Origin: Fen-1258 sp041658245
GTDB lineage: Bacteria; Bacteroidota; Ignavibacteria; Ignavibacteriales; Melioribacteraceae
Direction of reading: 5' to 3'
DNA length: 64,000 nt
Assembly (NCBI GenBank): GCA_041658245.1
Contig: JBBAAM010000006.1
Coordinates: 37,377-101,376, forward strand
The notes beneath the pieces were generated by a model. It had not been told where the DNA came from. It saw only the letters and a program-made list of their open reading frames with translations, and ran no database searches. A program made the translations under genes and the position numbers. Below, in pieces: positions 13,517-21,776 of the stretch. The number at the start of each line of letters is the position of its first letter. Positions within the stretch are counted from its first letter, which is position 1.

Positions 13517-15448
13517 TCAATAATCCGTTACCCAATTTTTCTTCTTCGGCAATTTCGGTTGATCAAACAAAGTTCCTTCAGAAAGTTTATTCGCTTTCTG
13601 CATTAAGTCTTCTGTAATTTTTAATAGGTTTGGCTTTGTAACACGGACCAAGAACAGATTTCCAACTTCGCAATCTAAATTCTCTTGGCGTCTTCCGGGC
13701 AATGGCACCCATTTGGAAACTTTTGTAATTCTATCGCGTATCAATGTTTCAGAGATCAATCCTTCAAAATATTCAGCATCGGCATAATGATTGAAGTGCA
13801 TATACCCTGGTCCATCCTGTTCGGCATTCTCAATTGCAAGCCGATTGAAGATAACCTCTTTCGCTGTATCTGTACCCACGAAGTATAATGGAAGGTTGCC
13901 CTTATTATTCATGCGACCTTTATAATCAGTAATTGATTTGTACGGACTGTTCCACCCTTTGGTTGCATAAAATCTTTGTACCACTCCGTTCTTAAGTTGG
14001 CGTATTAATCGGTCTTTAACGAATGCATAAACATCATCTGCATTATGACCGCCTGTGTCAACTCCGATTGCAGAGATATATAAGTTTAATTTTAGTGCGT
14101 GTTCAAATGCCGTCATCAAATAAATATCAAGTTCGTTCCATACCAATTTTTGAGAAGTGTTTCCATGAAATAATTTTTGTTCAATTAACCAACTCTGTTC
14201 TGAAATTCCCCAGCCCTTAACAATACAATGGAGCCATGTCGGCTGTGTATCAATGTAAGCTGTGAGATAGCAAACTTTACCCGGTAATATTTTTTGATCC
14301 GGAGTAAAATAATTTTCCACGCGCTGAATAAGTTTTTCTTCTTTCGGCGTGTTGAATTTCGGTGACCATGGTTCTGCGAGTGCGGTGTTCAAAAATACTT
14401 TAAGCCGTTCGTGATCTCCTTGCTTGGAATATTTCCGAGCGGTTAGAAAATCTTCAACAAGTTTATCCCATGATGTTGTAGCACTTGGTGAATATAACCG
14501 GTTAATGTGAAATCCCGGCTTGTATAATCTTTCCGGAAAGGTTTTTCTCCATTCGGCATTTGCAAGCATCCAGTATTTTTCTCGGTTAAATATTTTTTTA
14601 TGGCAATGCTTACATAAATAATAAGCCGTTGAAGGATTATCTTTTTCCCAACGGATACCGAAATCATCATCCACTCTTCCCCATTCTAATTTTTGCATTT
14701 CGTTGCAGAGCGGGCAAGGAACAAAATAAAATCTTTGGTCGGTTGCTTCCCATTCGGGCCAAATGCGACTTACAACTTCATCACCCGGTGAGCTGACAAG
14801 AATTATTTGGCGGTCCTCAAATTCGGTTGTACGTTTAATTGCAAGCTCTACAGGATCTCCGAAATCGGAAGCGGAGATAGGGTAGGAATCAACTTCATCA
14901 AGAAGTAAATCTTTTATTGATGTGAAGATCAAGCCGGACGGAGAATTTGCACCAACAAGTTTCAGAATTCCGCCTACAAACTTTTTCATAAGAACAGTAT
15001 CAGCTTTTTTCGGTTTAACATCTTCTACTTTTGTGGAAAGGAATCTGTTATCACGCATCATCGGGTCTAAACGTTCCCGGCTGTAACGTGTTGCGTTAAG
15101 GATTGTATCCATCACATGGAGTATTGGTCCCGGATGCTGATCTATTTTGTATGCTTCTAGAATCATTAACATGAGTGTCTTCAGCATTTGAGTTGCGGAT
15201 ACAATAATTATTTTTTCATTTAATGGATTACCAAGTTCATCCAGCACTTCTTTCTGATATGGACGGCGCGCATAGGAATACAATCCGGGTTCGGATGAAT
15301 ATTCCGGCGAGAGATAGAAATTCTTGCAAGCCCAATCGCTAAGACTTTCTTCTTTTCTTGGTTTTAGCTGGTCTAGAAGCGGTGTAATTTTCACCAGAAG
15401 ATTCAGCCAGGCCGCGGATGATGTTTTCAATTGCTGTTGAGAGATCAT
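13517..15448 (-). CDS. Terminase large subunit (GpA-like)
   Basis: A 643-residue packaging motor of the lambda GpA class. ATPase part: an adenine-binding YQKEVLDELGNP then the variant Walker A IIIVSATQMLKTLML near residue 90, and Walker B LLLDEVDSYP near 185-195 with the coupling motif ILVSSPGD. A zinc-ribbon-like FVPCPLCNEM...LCKHCHKKIF lies near 250-290. The nuclease part has CYLTAYIDTQPTWLHCIV near 395-410 and ISAIGVDTGGHNADDVYAFV near 460-480, the Asp residues of the RNase H fold. The start at 15448 overlaps the small-subunit gene by 110 bases. No good Met lies nearer, so a non-ATG start further down cannot be excluded. Confidence 0.92.
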   Translation of the reverse strand: MISQQQLKTSSAAWLNLLVKITPLLDQLKPRKEESLSDWACKNFYLSPEYSSEPGLYSYARRPYQKEVLDELGNPLNEKIIIVSATQMLKTLMLMILEAYKIDQHPGPILHVMDTILNATRYSRERLDPMMRDNRFLSTKVEDVKPKKADTVLMKKFVGGILKLVGANSPSGLIFTSIKDLLLDEVDSYPISASDFGDPVELAIKRTTEFEDRQIILVSSPGDEVVSRIWPEWEATDQRFYFVPCPLCNEMQKLEWGRVDDDFGIRWEKDNPSTAYYLCKHCHKKIFNREKYWMLANAEWRKTFPERLYKPGFHINRLYSPSATTSWDKLVEDFLTARKYSKQGDHERLKVFLNTALAEPWSPKFNTPKEEKLIQRVENYFTPDQKILPGKVCYLTAYIDTQPTWLHCIVKGWGISEQSWLIEQKLFHGNTSQKLVWNELDIYLMTAFEHALKLNLYISAIGVDTGGHNADDVYAFVKDRLIRQLKNGVVQRFYATKGWNSPYKSITDYKGRMNNKGNLPLYFVGTDTAKEVIFNRLAIENAEQDGPGYMHFNHYADAEYFEGLISETLIRDRITKVSKWVPLPGRRQENLDCEVGNLFLVRVTKPNLLKITEDLMQKANKLSEGTLFDQPKLPKKKNWVTDY

Positions 15449-15932
15449 TTAATAGTTCGTTGTCTCTAGTTTCTAAAATTTTAATTACTGCTTTATCATC
15501 TTTTGCAATCAATAATTTAGGCATTAATGTTTTACGTGAAGTGGGCAGCTTTGTTTTTGTGATGTTAATTATTTTATCCAGCAATGAAGCTGTCTCATCA
15601 ACACGTATTAGTTCTTTTTTCAGTTCAGCAAGTTCAAGCTCTTTTTTCTGTGCATCTAGTTTGTAATTAAATTCTTTGGCATTCTTAAAACCGGATTGCG
15701 CTTCAGATAATCTGCGTTCATAATCTTCCAGTATAATGTGAACACATTTAACAATATCATATTGCCCTTTCTTTTCCGGTCCAAATCCTTTTATGTAAAG
15801 TCTATCTTTAGGATCACTCCGCCGGTTGATAGTGCGCGGATCCACTTTAAGCAGACTTGCGATTTGCGGAAGCGTAGCATATTTTCCCATAGTATCTGGA
15901 TTACTCTTCTTCTTTTTACGCAAGTCAAACAT
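15339..15932 (-). CDS. Terminase small subunit (Nu1-like)
   Basis: A 197-residue protein. The N-terminal part GKYATLPQIASLLKVDPRTI is a winged helix-turn-helix of the Nu1 type that recognises the packaging site. Residues 75-130 are a coiled coil (ERRLSEAQSGFKNAKEFNYK, then QKKELELAELKKELIRVDE). The C-terminus is basic (RPAKTKKRRKS) and likely docks to the large subunit. It directly precedes and overlaps the large subunit gene, the usual arrangement. The site it binds may be the tandem repeats at 11671-11710 or lie outside the window. Confidence 0.75.
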   Translation of the reverse strand: MFDLRKKKKSNPDTMGKYATLPQIASLLKVDPRTINRRSDPKDRLYIKGFGPEKKGQYDIVKCVHIILEDYERRLSEAQSGFKNAKEFNYKLDAQKKELELAELKKELIRVDETASLLDKIINITKTKLPTSRKTLMPKLLIAKDDKAVIKILETRDNELLNDLSTAIENIIRGLAESSGENYTASRPAKTKKRRKS

Positions 15933-15992
15933 CCATTTGTTTGATTTGCAAGCGGACTTCCGGGGTGTTCGTGCATCCCGGTTGTCCTTTTG

Positions 15993-17321
15993 CTAATCAT
16001 TGAATAATTTTTTGAAATTAAATTTTCGGTTAACACAGTCAAAATCTGCTTTTGGATATAGTTTTTTATATCTGAGTAAAATTAAATCAACGTAGATTGG
16101 GTCTAATTCAATTCCGTAACCAATTCTATTCACAAGATTAGCCGCAATAATTGTTGTTCCTGTGCCGAGAAAAATATCTGTAACAATATCATCCGGCATT
16201 GTCATCAGCTCTAATGCTTCAAGTACAAGTTTAACCGGGAATGCGGCTTTATGGAAATCCGTTTGTGAATTCTGCGAGCTGATGCGCCAGTAGTTGGAGA
16301 GGTAACGTTTTGTTTTATTGTTAAAAAAGAATTTCTTTTCTGTGGTACCGAGATAAATAAAATTGAGATCCTTCTCCGGTTCAGTTGTGAGCACTAATAA
16401 TGATTCCGCTTGCCGTGATAAATTCTGTTTCGAGTTAACCAACGGACGAACTGAAGTTTTATCCCAAACGATCCATTCAACAAAAGAAAAACCTTTCTCT
16501 TGTTTGAGCTGATAGAAAATGTCTATAAATTCCGATCGTGTTTTCTGAGAATAACTGAGATTCCAAAATAGAAATCCGTTCAGATGTGATTTAATTAATG
16601 ATGCACAATCAATGTTAAACTTTATATACTCTTCCGATTTTAATTTATCAGTGTAATTCAAATAATGTTTCGCTCCCATGTTGTAAGGTGGAGAAGTAAA
16701 AACAAGTCGGCATTTTTTCTTATCGAATAATTTATTTACATCAGTTTCCTTTCGTGAATCTCCGCATAGAATCCGGTGCTTGCCATCAATTACAAACAGA
16801 TCTCCAAGTTTAGAAAGTGAAGTTTGAGGCGATGCAGGAATAGTTTCAAATTCTTTTTCATCATATCCAATCGGATTTAAGTAGGATGCATCTATCTCTG
16901 GAATGTTTGTGAATTCTTGTACGTCTGAGTAATTAATATCGAAGAGATTAAGGTAATCTGTAAGCCCTTCCCTATTAACTTTGCCGTAAACGCTATCATA
17001 TACCAGCACCAACCGTGCGGCTTGCTTTTGTGTTTTGCAATCAATGAAACATGCTGGCAGCAGTGCCGGAATGTGAACACCTTCTTCCTTCAGCTCCTTC
17101 AATGCGCGTTGCTTCCGGTGGCCGTCCAGGATCCAGAGCTTTTCGCTCTTTTCATCAAACCAAATTTTGAATGGATCTATGAAATGATTTTCAATCAATG
17201 ATTTCTTCAGCTTCTTAAGATCCTCAGAAGAATTCGTTTTATAGTTTTCGGGTTTTAACCATAACAGTTGCTGCCAATTCACCAACTTCTGATACAGTAT
17301 TTTGTTTTTAATTTGTTTCAT
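15993..17321 (-). CDS. ParB-like domain fused to a DNA methyltransferase
   Basis: The start is placed at ATG 17321 because AGAGG lies just upstream. The 442-residue protein has a ParB/Srx N-terminal domain (about residues 15-120: LKKSLIENHFIDPFKIWFDE, WILDGHRKQRALKEL) and then a type II-style methyltransferase of the N4-cytosine/N6-adenine beta group, with motif IV TSPPYNMG after HRILCGDSRKET and motif I DIFLGTGTTIIAA near the C-terminus, followed by GYGIELDPIYVDLIL. Such fusions are common in phages and act as lone methylases, often guarding phage DNA against restriction. No restriction partner is nearby. It precedes terminase and follows the Z-like gene. Confidence 0.85.
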   Translation of the reverse strand: MKQIKNKILYQKLVNWQQLLWLKPENYKTNSSEDLKKLKKSLIENHFIDPFKIWFDEKSEKLWILDGHRKQRALKELKEEGVHIPALLPACFIDCKTQKQAARLVLVYDSVYGKVNREGLTDYLNLFDINYSDVQEFTNIPEIDASYLNPIGYDEKEFETIPASPQTSLSKLGDLFVIDGKHRILCGDSRKETDVNKLFDKKKCRLVFTSPPYNMGAKHYLNYTDKLKSEEYIKFNIDCASLIKSHLNGFLFWNLSYSQKTRSEFIDIFYQLKQEKGFSFVEWIVWDKTSVRPLVNSKQNLSRQAESLLVLTTEPEKDLNFIYLGTTEKKFFFNNKTKRYLSNYWRISSQNSQTDFHKAAFPVKLVLEALELMTMPDDIVTDIFLGTGTTIIAANLVNRIGYGIELDPIYVDLILLRYKKLYPKADFDCVNRKFNFKKLFND

Positions 17322-17475
17322 AGAACCTCTTAAATAGAACAGAACCAAGTTTTATAGAACACAAAAAATTTTCAAATCCTGCGCTCGTTCCGCATCCGCA
17401 AAGTATAAGTATAACCTAGTACCTTGAATTGTCTTAATGGCCTCATACATCATAATCAGAGTGTGTTGTCTATCT

Positions 17476-18039
17476 TCACTTGCTCTTAAAGAATTTGTAT
17501 TCACTATTGAAGATCCGCTCGTAATTTGTTTTAACATAAAGACGTATTGCATCAATGGCACGGCGGCTGCTCATTAAGTCCGGTGCGCTTGGTCCTTTAC
17601 GTTCCCATATCTTCAATCTCTTTTTAGAAATACGATAAAAGATTCCAGTGTGTCCGCTCTTCATTGTAGCAATAAATGTTTTAGTCCCTTCACCTTTATC
17701 ACCGGGTATAACAACACGTTTGCCTTTAATGATCTCGGCTGTTGCACCCGCGGTATTCTTTCTCTTCCAACGTGCTTTGAACTTATCCAATGATATTGGT
17801 TTGCCTGTTACTCTAATCTTTGCAGTAGGATCATTAGCATTTGCGCTTACAATCTTTGTTGCTTTGTTTAACTCTGAAGCCGGTATGTTATATGTTTCTC
17901 TTACTGCACTCTTGCCTTCAGTAGCGCCTTGGCGTGCTGTCTTGGTTGTTGCTGAGAGTGTTGCTTTATTAACAGCGTTCTTCACATCGCGCAATTCAGT
18001 ATTAATAAACTTTGCAATGTTTGTTCTTATGCTTATCAT
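17476..18039 (-). CDS. Minor tail protein Z-like
   Basis: A 187-residue basic protein with a long N-terminal helical part (MISIRTNIAKFINTELRDVK, then KATLSATTKTARQGATEGKS), a central RETYNIPASELNKATKIVS and a beta part containing ARIRVTGKPISLDKF-like and GKRVVIPGDKGEGTKTF segments. This is the layout of lambda minor tail protein Z (conserved KTA..A..T....V...Y.IPA..L....K, then G..I.L..F). Its place is unusual: it lies upstream of terminase, next to the NinG-like gene, and not between joining and tail genes. ATGA overlap with the upstream 59-residue gene indicates coupling. Confidence 0.65.
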   Translation of the reverse strand: MISIRTNIAKFINTELRDVKNAVNKATLSATTKTARQGATEGKSAVRETYNIPASELNKATKIVSANANDPTAKIRVTGKPISLDKFKARWKRKNTAGATAEIIKGKRVVIPGDKGEGTKTFIATMKSGHTGIFYRISKKRLKIWERKGPSAPDLMSSRRAIDAIRLYVKTNYERIFNSEYKFFKSK

Positions 18040-18215
18040 CCCGTTCTCCTGTAAAAGTATTCTAATTTCTTCTTATCACTTCTCATTCTGATGTGCCGTT
18101 TATCTGTTTGTTCTCTGCAGCTTTTCTTATAACAGTTAGTTGAACAATAGATTTGATTAACTACTTTAGGTTCAAATTCTTTCATGCAATCAAAGCGTGC
18201 ACATTTACGTATCAT
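18036..18215 (-). CDS. Small Cys-rich (zinc-ribbon-like) phage protein
   Basis: A 59-residue protein starting MIRKCARFDCMKEFEPKVVN, followed by QIYCSTNCYKKSC. The Cys pairs (C-x4-C and C-x3-C) look like a zinc ribbon of the type found in small phage proteins that accompany nucleases. The start overlaps the NinG-like stop as ATGA, and its stop overlaps the Z-like start as ATGA, so four genes here are translated as a chain. Confidence 0.7.
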   Translation of the reverse strand: MIRKCARFDCMKEFEPKVVNQIYCSTNCYKKSCREQTDKRHIRMRSDKKKLEYFYRRTG

Positions 18216-18598
18216 GCTGCTACCTCTGTAATAAAAGTTTGCAATTGTTCTATCTGCTGTTCATACCATTCTATTGTTGGTTTGAAAGGGCGCAATGCCA
18301 ATTGTCTTAATTCAGTGAAACGTTCTTCACCAACAAACATTATCATAAATTCAACTTGCTTGCCGGAATGATCCATCCACAAATGATGTTCGTGATTCAT
18401 TCTAAATGTATTAAGCGGATGATACTTTGTTCTCTCTCTTTCTCTGCTTATTCCATGTGCCCAATCTAAACCATAAGTTCTGCCGCAACCGCAAACACAA
18501 CTTTTGTCTCTAAGTTTTGTGTATTCTCTACTTAATTTTTCACATTTATTTGCTAGACGTGTTAATGCTTTATTGTATGCAATTATTGAATCTATCAT
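18212..18598 (-). CDS. NinG/Rap-like recombination nuclease
   Basis: A 128-residue protein with an HNH-like core: CVCGCGRTYGLDWAHGISRE then RERTKYHPLNTFRMNHEHHL, WMDHSGKQVEFM, and a C-terminal coiled part. This matches the C-terminal half of lambda NinG (Rap), a Holliday-junction and D-loop nuclease used in phage recombination and DNA processing, with conserved His residues (DWAHG, NHEHHLWMDH). It follows the replication gene, as the nin region follows O/P in lambda. Start ATG at 18598 overlaps the upstream stop by 4 bases. Confidence 0.78.
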   Translation of the reverse strand: MIDSIIAYNKALTRLANKCEKLSREYTKLRDKSCVCGCGRTYGLDWAHGISRERERTKYHPLNTFRMNHEHHLWMDHSGKQVEFMIMFVGEERFTELRQLALRPFKPTIEWYEQQIEQLQTFITEVAA

Positions 18599-19872
18599 GC
18601 AGCTGCCTCGTTATCTTCGATGTATTCAATTAATTTACTCTGTGCTTGCAGATAGTTTCTGTTCTTAATCAATGCCGTAATTTCTTCAACTTGCCGGGCA
18701 TTCAGTTTATGTTGATAGCGTTCTAATTGATCCTTAGCTTCCGTTAATATTTGATCAATGGCTTCTTGATTATCATTCTTCTGCTGTTCACGTTCCTTAA
18801 CTCTAACTGCGGCAGTTTCTAATTTCTGATTATGCGTGTGCAGATCTTGAACAAAATCATTTTTCTTCCATGCAATTCTTTTCATCAACGATTCAAAGTC
18901 TTGATATTTTTTATTTGTTCCCGGGTATTCCATAAAAGCAATTTGAATTATAATCCAGCATACTTTCTGCGATAGTTCCGGTCTCATATCATTCAACAGC
19001 TGATTACGAACTCTGTCAACATGAGTTGGATGCGGTTGTGAATCCTTAACAAACATTCTGAAAATCCGTTCGATATTTTTATTCACCAAATCAAGATCAC
19101 TAAAACAAAATTTCAGTTTATCAGCAGATCCTTCGAGATAAGCATCTAAAGGTTTTTTGTCTAGAAGTAATTCGTGAGTGAAGACGGCGGGATCCTTCTT
19201 CTCTTCTTCAGCATCTGGTAAGGAACTGTTTAGTATCTGGTATTGGTCTGCGTTTTTCGACAGACTAACATCTGCGGAATTCGACAGACCTGATCTGTCT
19301 CTTTCAACTTCTCGTCTGCTTTTTTCCGCAGTCGGGTTGTTGTTTTCATCAGTCGGAAATTCGCTTAAATCAGTATTGTTAACCTTCACGTCTGCGTTTT
19401 TCGACAGTCGTAAATTTTCTTCGTTTTCACCCTCAGCATTGCTTTTATCTATTAGATTATCAAAAAATGTTTCTTCGTCTGCGTTTTTCAGCAGTGGGCA
19501 ATTTTCAACGGATTTGGCTTTTAACCAGAAAGATTCATCTTCGAAGGCATACCAATTTGTTTTATCAATCTTCCATCTATTAAATTGACATGTCTTTATG
19601 AGTACGCCTTCACTTATAAGTGAATCTATCAATCTGCGTACCTTACCAGCATCCGGTTCTTCCAATCCGGTTTCTTTATCCTTCTTAACCCAAAAAGGAA
19701 ATTGTTCCGCAAGTGATTCATAAGTATTATAGGTCCAAGTTCTGCCTTCGCGGAGATTGCGGCCGTTAGCTTTATTAAGATCAATCCAAAACTGGAAGGA
19801 TCTGATCATTACAGCTTCTTCAACGCCGTACTGCTTTGCAACTTCTTCATCAAATGAAAATGATTTGCTCAA
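18595..19872 (-). CDS. Phage replication initiator (O-like), contains the origin
   Basis: A 425-residue protein. Residues 1-120 form a winged-helix domain: FDEEVAKQYGVEEAVMIRSF, WTYNTYESLAEQFPFWVKKD, and KVRRLIDSLISEGVLIKTCQ. This is typical of phage replication proteins that bind iterons. Residues 125-215 are a low-complexity, Asn/Glu-rich linker with repeats KNADEE, SKNADVK, SNSADVS, SKNADQY. Residues 250-425 are helical, probably contacting the helicase (KDSQPHPTHVDRVRNQLL, then a long coiled coil RVKEREQQKNDNQEA). Five DNA iterons lie under the linker. NinG follows, as in lambda. The helicase or its loader is not visible in the window and may come from the host. Confidence 0.75.
   Translation of the reverse strand: MSKSFSFDEEVAKQYGVEEAVMIRSFQFWIDLNKANGRNLREGRTWTYNTYESLAEQFPFWVKKDKETGLEEPDAGKVRRLIDSLISEGVLIKTCQFNRWKIDKTNWYAFEDESFWLKAKSVENCPLLKNADEETFFDNLIDKSNAEGENEENLRLSKNADVKVNNTDLSEFPTDENNNPTAEKSRREVERDRSGLSNSADVSLSKNADQYQILNSSLPDAEEEKKDPAVFTHELLLDKKPLDAYLEGSADKLKFCFSDLDLVNKNIERIFRMFVKDSQPHPTHVDRVRNQLLNDMRPELSQKVCWIIIQIAFMEYPGTNKKYQDFESLMKRIAWKKNDFVQDLHTHNQKLETAAVRVKEREQQKNDNQEAIDQILTEAKDQLERYQHKLNARQVEEITALIKNRNYLQAQSKLIEYIEDNEAAA
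19246..19496. repeat. Five 20-bp iterons: candidate phage replication origin
   Basis: Copies at 19246-19265, 19270-19289, 19314-19333, 19390-19409 and 19477-19496 share GTCTGCGTTTTTCGACAGAC or close variants with dyad-symmetric ends (GTCTG/CAGAC). All lie inside the linker-coding part of the replication gene. Four copies encode KNAD-type peptides, but the copy at 19314 is in a different reading frame (encoding TAEKSRR) and still keeps the base pattern, so DNA, not protein, is conserved. An AT-rich stretch at 19441-19475 lies between the last two copies. Lambda has the same arrangement in gene O. Confidence 0.75.
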
Positions 19873-19883
19873 TTAATCCTCGA

Positions 19884-20711
19884 TTATGAAAACAAATTTT
19901 GGCTTATATGGTCCGGATTGTAATTAGTCCAAAGAATTTCTTGACGCTTTGAATGAAAAATTGTTGTTGGTTTTTTTTTGGCTATGGATTTATAAAAAGA
20001 TTTTAATTGCTTGTTATAAAGCGGATTATCATAGCCGGAGATTGCCACTTTTCCTTTTGCATTTTTACAGATCTCGAGTAATTCCTTGTGATCTTGATCG
20101 GTCATTTCAAAAGCATATTCATTATTATTGCAGCGGACATGGTGCATATAAGGCGGATCGCAATAGAATAAAGTCTCGGGACCATCAAATTTTTTGAAGA
20201 TCTCACGGAAATCATAATTTGAAATTTGGACTCTCCGGAGACGCTCAATTACGTATACAAGTTTTGGAAGTTTTGTGATCCAGCGATTAACGGCTTCACT
20301 AATATTTGTTCTAGTTTCCTTCGTGCTCATTTTCCAGCCGGTTTGACGTGCGTAAGTCCCATTGAATGATTGCCCGACTGAAACAAAAAATCTGCGTGCA
20401 CGTTCAATTTTATCTCCTTCATTCAAATGCTGATAACAAAACAAATATTCCTCTTTGCTGTAAGGTGTTAAATATATTTTGCTCAATAACTCTTCTGGCT
20501 TCTCTCTGAGCACCTTGAAAAAGTTTACAACAATAGAATTAATATCATTGTAGGTCTCGATCGGTGAAGGTTTTTTGTTTAATAAAACAACCGCAGAGCC
20601 ACCGAAAACTTCAACATAAGATTTACTCTCCGGAAGATGTTTCAATATCCAATCTGCATGAGTAAACTTTCCACCAAAATAATTGAATGCTATTAATTTT
20701 TTCTTTGTCAT
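19884..20711 (-). CDS. D12-class adenine-specific DNA methyltransferase (Dam-like)
   Basis: A 275-residue Dam-family enzyme: FNYFGGKFTHADWILKHLPE (motif I region with YFGGK), YVEVFGGSAVVLLNK (FxGxG variant FGGSA), ETYNDINSIVVNFF, and the catalytic motif FYCDPPYMHHVR (DPPY) near residue 185. D12-class enzymes methylate N6 of adenine in GATC or similar sites. It is a lone methylase and probably protects the phage genome or times replication, which fits its place beside the origin-containing gene. Start ATG at 20711. Confidence 0.9.
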   Translation of the reverse strand: MTKKKLIAFNYFGGKFTHADWILKHLPESKSYVEVFGGSAVVLLNKKPSPIETYNDINSIVVNFFKVLREKPEELLSKIYLTPYSKEEYLFCYQHLNEGDKIERARRFFVSVGQSFNGTYARQTGWKMSTKETRTNISEAVNRWITKLPKLVYVIERLRRVQISNYDFREIFKKFDGPETLFYCDPPYMHHVRCNNNEYAFEMTDQDHKELLEICKNAKGKVAISGYDNPLYNKQLKSFYKSIAKKKPTTIFHSKRQEILWTNYNPDHISQNLFS

Positions 20712-20724
20712 ATATTTTTAATCT

Positions 20725-20771
20725 ACCGGCGGATAAATTTAGAGTGCTAATCTGTTATTTATTCCGCCGGT
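20725..20771. repeat. Inverted repeat between methylase and 69-residue gene
   Basis: ACCGGCGGA at 20725-20733 pairs with TCCGCCGGT at 20763-20771, with AT-rich flanks TAAA/TTTA adding to the stem. The loop is about 29 bases. It sits in the only sizeable gap of the early operon. It may be a weak terminator or a processing site, though it has no clear T run. Confidence 0.5.
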
Positions 20772-20783
20772 TACCTTGTCGGG

Positions 20784-20993
20784 TTAATTATCCTGTATAG
20801 TAATTATAACTTTTCTATGCCCGCCCTTTCTCAAATGAAATTTTTTCTTCAATGAGAAACATTCAAAATAACCCGGGCCAGAATATTCACCATCCTCTCT
20901 TAATTTTGGCATTTGTAAATAAAAAAAGACTGAGTTTGAAAGTGTTCCCTTTTTATCTCTAACCAAAAATCCTTCTAATCGTATCTCTTTCAT
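20784..20993 (-). CDS. Small phage protein, unknown
   Basis: A 69-residue beta-rich protein (MKEIRLEGFLVRDKKGTLSN, then SVFFYLQMPKLREDG and KVIITIQDN). It may be a small OB or SH3-like fold. It lies 15 bases downstream of the 253-residue gene in the early operon. No family recognised. Confidence 0.5.
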   Translation of the reverse strand: MKEIRLEGFLVRDKKGTLSNSVFFYLQMPKLREDGEYSGPGYFECFSLKKKFHLRKGGHRKVIITIQDN

Positions 20994-21007
20994 TATGACC
21001 TCATTAA

Positions 21008-21769
21008 TTATTTATTAAACCATTTTAGAAAACGTTTTCTTTGCAATTTCTCAAACCAATTAAGTAAACCGAAAATGGAAAGGATCTTATTTATCCATCC
21101 AGTCCAGCTCCATTCCGGTGCATCGCCTTGATAGATAAATAGCGGAGTTAGTTTCCATGTACCTCTAAACTTTGCCAGCGATTTATATCTCAAGCTTCCG
21201 CCAATCTTCAACTGTCCGTAGATCCAATGAAGTAGATCCGAACCCGACCAATATTTTTTTTGATTGCAATAAGAAGAAAGTGCATTTGCTTTTAAGCGGA
21301 GTTTATTGCGGGCGGTTGAATCAAATATTAATCTGCTTTTGGTATTCTGATTAATAAATGTTTCTCTAAAATTTTTTAACTGATTGAATTTCTGTTCATC
21401 AACTATCTGTTCCTTACCTTCAGCATCTTTATATTTCATTCTATTTTCTACCCATTGCTCGTAAGGTTCGCCGAGGTAAAAGTAAATATCATCGCAATCG
21501 CGGAAGCGGTCAGCAATCAGAAGCCAAGTCTTATCATATTCTGCGAGCGGAAATAACCCCCACCCAATGTCAATCAAGAAAAACTTATAGCCAAGTATCT
21601 TTGCTTCTTGATAAGTATGCCAAATAAGAAAAACAGTTTTTTCAACGGTTGGTTTCTCTTGTAAATTCCAAAAGTAACCGGTATACAGAATAACAGAATT
21701 GAATCCTTCATCATAAAGCTTATTCAAATTCCAAATTGAAAGATTTCTTGGCCATATTCCGCGTATCAT
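21008..21769 (-). CDS. Unknown early phage protein with (beta/alpha) pattern
   Basis: A 253-residue protein that I do not recognise. It alternates short strands and helices: NLNKLYDEGFNSVILYTGYF, YQEAKILGYKFFLIDIGWGL, DKTWLLIADRFRD then CDDIYFYLGEPYEQW. The pattern and the conserved-looking Gly, Asp, Trp and Glu residues at strand ends suggest a TIM-barrel-like glycosidase or a nucleotide-dependent enzyme. The C-terminal third is Trp/Lys-rich and hydrophobic (WTGWINKILSIFGLLNWF) and may touch membrane. It sits between ParB/zinc-ribbon genes and the methylase. A cell-wall lysin is one possibility since none is otherwise visible, but an early position argues against it. Confidence 0.5.
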   Translation of the reverse strand: MIRGIWPRNLSIWNLNKLYDEGFNSVILYTGYFWNLQEKPTVEKTVFLIWHTYQEAKILGYKFFLIDIGWGLFPLAEYDKTWLLIADRFRDCDDIYFYLGEPYEQWVENRMKYKDAEGKEQIVDEQKFNQLKNFRETFINQNTKSRLIFDSTARNKLRLKANALSSYCNQKKYWSGSDLLHWIYGQLKIGGSLRYKSLAKFRGTWKLTPLFIYQGDAPEWSWTGWINKILSIFGLLNWFEKLQRKRFLKWFNK

Positions 21770-21776
21770 ATTTCCC

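Noticed and set aside
17352..17561. 69-residue minus-strand frame downstream of the Z-like gene
   Set aside because: Half of it overlaps the Z-like gene in another frame and the rest has no good start or ribosome site. I cannot support it.
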